Assembly (NCBI GenBank): GCA_036872755.1
Contig: JAVHNS010000012.1
Location: 558,001 to 622,000, forward strand
Length of the DNA stretch: 64,000 nucleotides
Origin: Orbilia blumenaviensis
Taxonomy: Eukaryota > Ascomycota > Orbiliomycetes > Orbiliales > Orbiliaceae
Direction of reading: 5' to 3'
Numbering within the stretch: position 1 is the stretch's first letter; the number at the start of each line of letters is the position of its first letter. The notes beneath the pieces were generated by a model. It searched no databases and was not told the origin of the DNA. It saw only the letters and a list, made by a program, of their open reading frames with translations. The position numbers and the translations under genes are program-made. Positions 59,498-64,000 of this stretch are shown here, piece by piece.

Positions 59498-60572
59498 AGA
59501 CTAGTCAACTAATCGGCGGGGTTGGGCCCAAGACTAGGCACGAACCTCGTGGGTGGGTGCATATACATAAAAAGAGATAATGTACAACATATGGGGCTTA
59601 TAGAGACGCTAATGAGGGTGTCAGCCCATCTGATGATGCCATGCGTGTTAGATTGGCTGAATTTAAGAGGCTATCAATCAAGAACATGGGCTGGGAAGGT
59701 CTTGGATTTTTGTGAAATCGTATTACATCACAAGCTAGGAAAACATGTCGTCGATGCGATTCCACCTTGTGAATAATGTCTACCAAATTGTCTTAGACAG
59801 CAATTAGACCAGTTCGTATAAAAATGCGTTAGGGCGTTTCCCGGAGCCGCTAGCCAGTGGCTAAGTATTTCAATTAATTCTTAAAGGTAGGATTGTGAGA
59901 AAGTGGAGCTGTGGAACAGTGGGTTCGAGGGGGGGGCACGGAGTCTCTGCGGACGCTGAATTATTAGGCGGTAAATCTGCTCATTATTTCTTCTAGTTCC
60001 GCTGCATTTCTGCGGCAAAGGTACCGAACTATTCTTCATCAGGTTAGCATAGGCAGTGATTAGTCCATGCCTCCTCGGCTTCTAAGACTTACGAGGGACC
60101 AGGCTCTAGTCAGCCGCTCGTATAACACAATGCATGGATACATATTCTGAACGTCCTACTTAGAAGGCTTTATTATTGTATCTAACCCCGCTTCCGGCTT
60201 CGTGAGGTCTGGGTATTATTTGTTTTCAGGGCTTCATTTAATGCAATCTTGCGGTTATTTTTATTTTTACGACTATTGTAGATTCAAAGAGTTTAGACGA
60301 TCGACACGCCTCAGTTCAGGTTCCACGATGGCCGTCTAGATGTTAGTAGAGCAGGGTTTATAGAACTCGATACGATGCGCTAGCTTGGCTTCTAACCGTC
60401 AATTGTTGGATTCTGACCTGGGAGGGTGTCATGCAATTTTCTTATTCACTCAGAGGAAAAGTGCTACAATTTCTATTTCGAGCACACCTACATGTCTACA
60501 GCGATGCACAGAAATTTAGACACCCACCCTTTCCAGATGTGCGGGTTACGGAAAGAGAATACGGCTCGCCGC

Positions 60573-60602
60573 TTTTTTTTTTTTTTTTAAAAAAAAAAAA
60601 AA
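60573..60602. repeat. T16-A14 inverted repeat
   Basis: Sixteen T followed immediately by fourteen A, the longest of three such T/A hairpins in the last 10 kb. No associated gene. Confidence 0.9.
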
Positions 60603-63600
60603 GAATTCCTTTCTCGTTTGATCCCCAAAACCCAAAGTTTTGGAAAAGGCAGATGGATAGGCTAGCCCTCCCTTTCCCGCTTTTGCATTTGATACGAAAA
60701 GAAAAAAAGGAAGAAAACGAAGAGTGGGTACACTTATATGTACGTATACATGACGAGCCAGCATTCGCGAATGACAGGTGCATGTACCGACACCTACCCA
60801 CCCGCTTTGAATATTCGTACATGTGAGATCCCGACTGCTATTTGGGTTCTTTCCCTGATTTCAAGATCGGCTGATTAGAAGGTTGAAAAATTTCCGGGGG
60901 TTGTGGGTTGGCAGCCATCATGCACCAATGTGGCACAGCTAAATCTTAGCCCGAAAGGATAGATTGATATTTTTTTTTTTCCTAAGGGCATGCTATGCAG
61001 GGCGTTATGATCTCGATTGGAATGAATCAAGCCCACTCTGTGGGTCTACTGTAAGACGGAAAGGAATCTATGGTATTTCGAATTCACGAAACGATCTTAG
61101 CTTACCAAGTGGATCTAGAGTTGTTGTGTATATCGAAAGCAAAAAGAGAAACGGTGAATTCCGCCGACGGCAGATACGGAAAACTTGCTTAACTAAATCA
61201 CCGGTTAGCATACAAATTTCCAACGGCCAGCTGCCGGCTGTCGCCGACATTGTGTTAAAATTTATATCAATTACAAAGAAGATCGCATAAGAGAGGTGCA
61301 CAATTTTCGCCAACAAATAATTAGCACGCAATGCATTATGCAAAATTAATGTTATAGGATGTGGGAATAATTCCCAACCGTCCTAAACGTGGTCGTTTTT
61401 GTGTTGGACATCGCCAAGGGTCTCTGCATTCTTCTGCTTATCGATGTGGAGCCTCATGTGGGTTCTGAAACCTAGCAAGGGCGCTGGTCACGCCGCAGGC
61501 CAGTCGAAATGAATTTTATGGTTCAACCGCAACAGGCTAAGACCTAGTTACCGACCATTGCTGTTTGCTGGATGAATAGTTTGGTTGTGAGAGAGGGAAA
61601 AAAAGGAACCCTTGCTTGGCCATGGTGGTGTGAGTGAGAGGGTTCCAACAGTTGCATTGAAAAGCGCATGATAACCCGACGGTTGGGAAACGGCTGTTTG
61701 ATTTCCATACTACGAAGTGTCCTTCGTTTGATTACTGAGCGAAAGCGTCCGCTTTGTACTTGAGTACTGGGCCTCTAGGATTCTAAGACCTTCCTGTATT
61801 GTTTATCACAGACTTGTAATTAACACCATTAGCTTCTTTTTTCTAGAAGAGTGTGGTAGAATTCAAGGCTTCAAGCGCTGTTTAACAGTCCAGAAGGCCG
61901 TGATAAGATCGATTCAGGCGATCCTCGCACCATTCTCTCCCTTGTTTGCGGCCCGCGGCGGTAGAAATGCAAACCCCTCAACCGCAATGGATGCGAGGGT
62001 CCTAGGGAATAATCACTGTCTGTGGCCCTTCTAGGAAGGTTATTGGCCAAGTAAATTAATTCTACTAAGATTAATGATCTTTTACGAATGCATTCGAGGA
62101 GACGTTGTCAGCGCTTAGATCGGTGAGCCTGGCGTAAAAGATAAGATCTGCCTTTCCTTAAAGCCTTCTGTATTAGGCGCGCTGGAAGGGACACTTTCCC
62201 ATGTAGGACTAGGCGATTCGCCAGCTGGGCATCTGAAACCGACCGATGCATCCGACGCATCACACGAAATTGAGCCATCCTGCACCGCCTTTCCGGTTGC
62301 CGTTGAATTCCCGCGCTCATCGATGAGAGGAAACAAAGGTGGTGCGTTATCCCACATAGTCTCCGGAGACCTAGACCCAACATCCCCTTCAAACTCTACT
62401 CCGGAAGCACAACCCCTCGACTAGTTGGAATAAATTTCTGGACCAATCGCGGAGGCAGCCCGGGATTCGTGCAATTGCTGATCCGACAACGAATCCGGAG
62501 CCTTTCCTAATAGCGTCTCCTTATGATATCTCAAGATGGATGATTGGGAAATAAAAAAAAATAAAATAAAAAGAACAGCAATAAAGCGCTACTATTTGGG
62601 GCATCACATTCCGAGAATCACATTTCATTTTCTGGGAAACGGGAAGCGCCAGTTTCCTTTGAAGTTGTTGTCCCACAGACTTCTTTCGCAAATGATAGTA
62701 GTTTTTCAGGCAGTGATGGGGGGTTATTTCCGGAAAAGAAGGCACATTATTAGTGTGAGATGACGACGCTCGTGGGCATGCGCTTAAACTCTATCGCGTA
62801 TGAGCTGGGAAGAACCCACTGGAAAAACCCGAAATTAGACCGACTTTTTGGATTGAAACATGGCTGTGTAAAATCCTTTCACGATGGAGCGACGTGATGT
62901 CAAAAGTGGAGACGGTCTCGTACTGTCAGAGCAGTGTCTAGGAGTGTCATGAGAAAAGTTGTCCCCAAAGTTTGGAGTCGCGACAAACGAATAAGCGGCC
63001 TAAATTGGCTGTATTTCCGCTAGTCCTGCGCTCAAACCCTTGACGAGCAGGGGATTAGAGAGGGAGTTATGGTTCCAGTTTTCGTCCTGTTGTGTAGCGT
63101 TGAAAAAAGCACCAGATATAGAAGTTTTTGATTCACGGCTCGCAAAGAATTTCCTGGTCTCCCTGTTCGAGTCGGTAAGTGCATCGAGTGGATGCATCGT
63201 TTGCGCAAAGAACAAAAAAAACTGTTGGTTGTTGCATGCATGCATCAGCGTATCTCGTCTCAGCGAGAAAGATGCCCAGCCTCGGTTTCGACAAATTCGG
63301 CAATGAACTAAGGTCACATGAGAGGGAATACTTGGTTTTTTCCTAGTCATTGTTGTTAGCTACGTTAGTGGGAATTTGAATTACTAGTCGTTAGTCCACG
63401 TCGGTTTGGGTGTCTCGCTCTTTCCGAGGAGCTGAGGAGCAAAGCGAAGCTATAGAGGTTCATTACTGATAAGCTGCATGAGATATTATTTTCAGGGCCC
63501 ATTTAATAAGTGAAATAAGTGGTATTAGAAGGAGTGTCCCGTATCGGATCACAAGATCAAGATTCCATTGGGAAGTAGCAATCAAGGATTCCCTCGTCCG

Positions 63601-64000
63601 GCGATTGTATGGCTGGAATTACTCGGAGGGACACAGGCCAGCCATTGGGGAATGCAGCAGCGGTTGTACACACCACAGTAAGCGCATTCCGTCAGGCAGA
63701 AACCGCTCCATTCCTCTTTTGCTTCACGAAAAGACGAGTCAATGTTGGGGTGGGGTCGAGAATCTCGGCATGGGAGCAGCTGAGGGCGGACCACCAATAG
63801 CAAAGAGAATAACTGACGAGTCGTCTTGGAGGTGGACCCGCTATCTGGGGCCAGTGGCACAGAGAGGAGTGTTTTACTAGAAACATTCCAGCTTCGTTGA
63901 ACCGCCCTGCGCCATCCTTTTGCTTGGCTTTGGCATTGGGGCCCAATTTTCCGCGGTTGCGTCGTTGGCTTGGGAGAATAGGGCACCAACACATATCTGG

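Larger units (their letters stand above)
56227..64000. other. 7.8-kb region without a recognised gene
   Basis: Longest frames (131-136 codons at 60431-60826 plus and 63582-63992 minus) have no family features, and the first reads through a T16-A14 homopolymer. A tRNA-like B-box (GGTTTGAATCC) near 57560 has no consistent cloverleaf. Two T/A hairpin tracts are present (listed separately). No transposase or reverse-transcriptase fragments recognised. Confidence 0.5.

Noticed and set aside
63582..63992. 136-codon minus-strand ORF at the right edge
   Set aside because: Opposing and overlapping frames are equally open and no family motif is present; could not be supported.
1..64000. CRISPR array or bacterial mobile element
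   Set aside because: No regularly spaced direct repeats outside coding repeats, and the window is eukaryotic (spliceosomal introns throughout).

Overview
This is nuclear DNA of a filamentous ascomycete (Pezizomycotina). Coding regions are interrupted by short introns of about 50-210 bp with GTAAGT, GTATGT or GTACGT donors, CTAAC-type branch sites and TAG or CAG acceptors. The gene families are fungal: a UstYa-like oxidase, a DHA1 transporter, a TmpA homologue, a DUF7514-like protein, a DUF1279 mitochondrial protein and Kex2-processed secreted proteins. I place the class only tentatively (Orbiliomycetes or a similar gene-sparse lineage). All assignments come from reading motifs; no search was run. 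About 16 genes fit in 64 kb, so well over half of the window is non-coding.

Layout. 0-5.7 kb: the 3' part of a UstYa/DUF3328 gene runs off the left edge, followed by a convergent DHA1-type MFS exporter and a GFA/CENP-V zinc-fold gene. 6.4-7.2 kb: a secreted Thr/Val-rich tandem-repeat protein. 10.6 kb: a MAPEG membrane protein. 13.2-15.8 kb: a proline-rich, charged DUF7514-like protein. 17.3-24.9 kb: an accessory block of four genes. It holds a matrixin-type metalloprotease with a Q/N/Y-rich tail, an 8-cysteine secreted pro-protein, a secreted protein with five tandem six-cysteine modules and a probable GPI tail, and a second, larger Thr/Val repeat protein. 25-31.6 kb: no intact gene; weak coding-like fragments on the minus strand. 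31.6-33.6 kb: a TmpA-like membrane oxidoreductase. 36.0-36.9 kb: a DUF1279 mitochondrial protein. 36.9-45.0 kb: an 8.1-kb gene-free interval. 45.0-56.2 kb: four plus-strand genes (an unknown coiled-coil protein, a MIT-like protein, an S33 prolyl-iminopeptidase-like hydrolase and an SDR oxidoreductase). 56.2-64.0 kb: no gene recognised.

The most interesting part is 17-25 kb. Two neighbouring, otherwise unlike secreted proteins both carry a pro-region ending in a Kex2 site followed by glutamine (KKRQ, RKRQ). Beside them lie a metalloprotease and a Thr-rich repeat protein. This suggests a surface or host-interaction locus. Several gene models needed splicing by hand: a 15-nt micro-exon at the oxyanion-hole motif of the S33 hydrolase, a 12-nt terminal exon in the 8-Cys protein, and five exons in the Cys-module protein.
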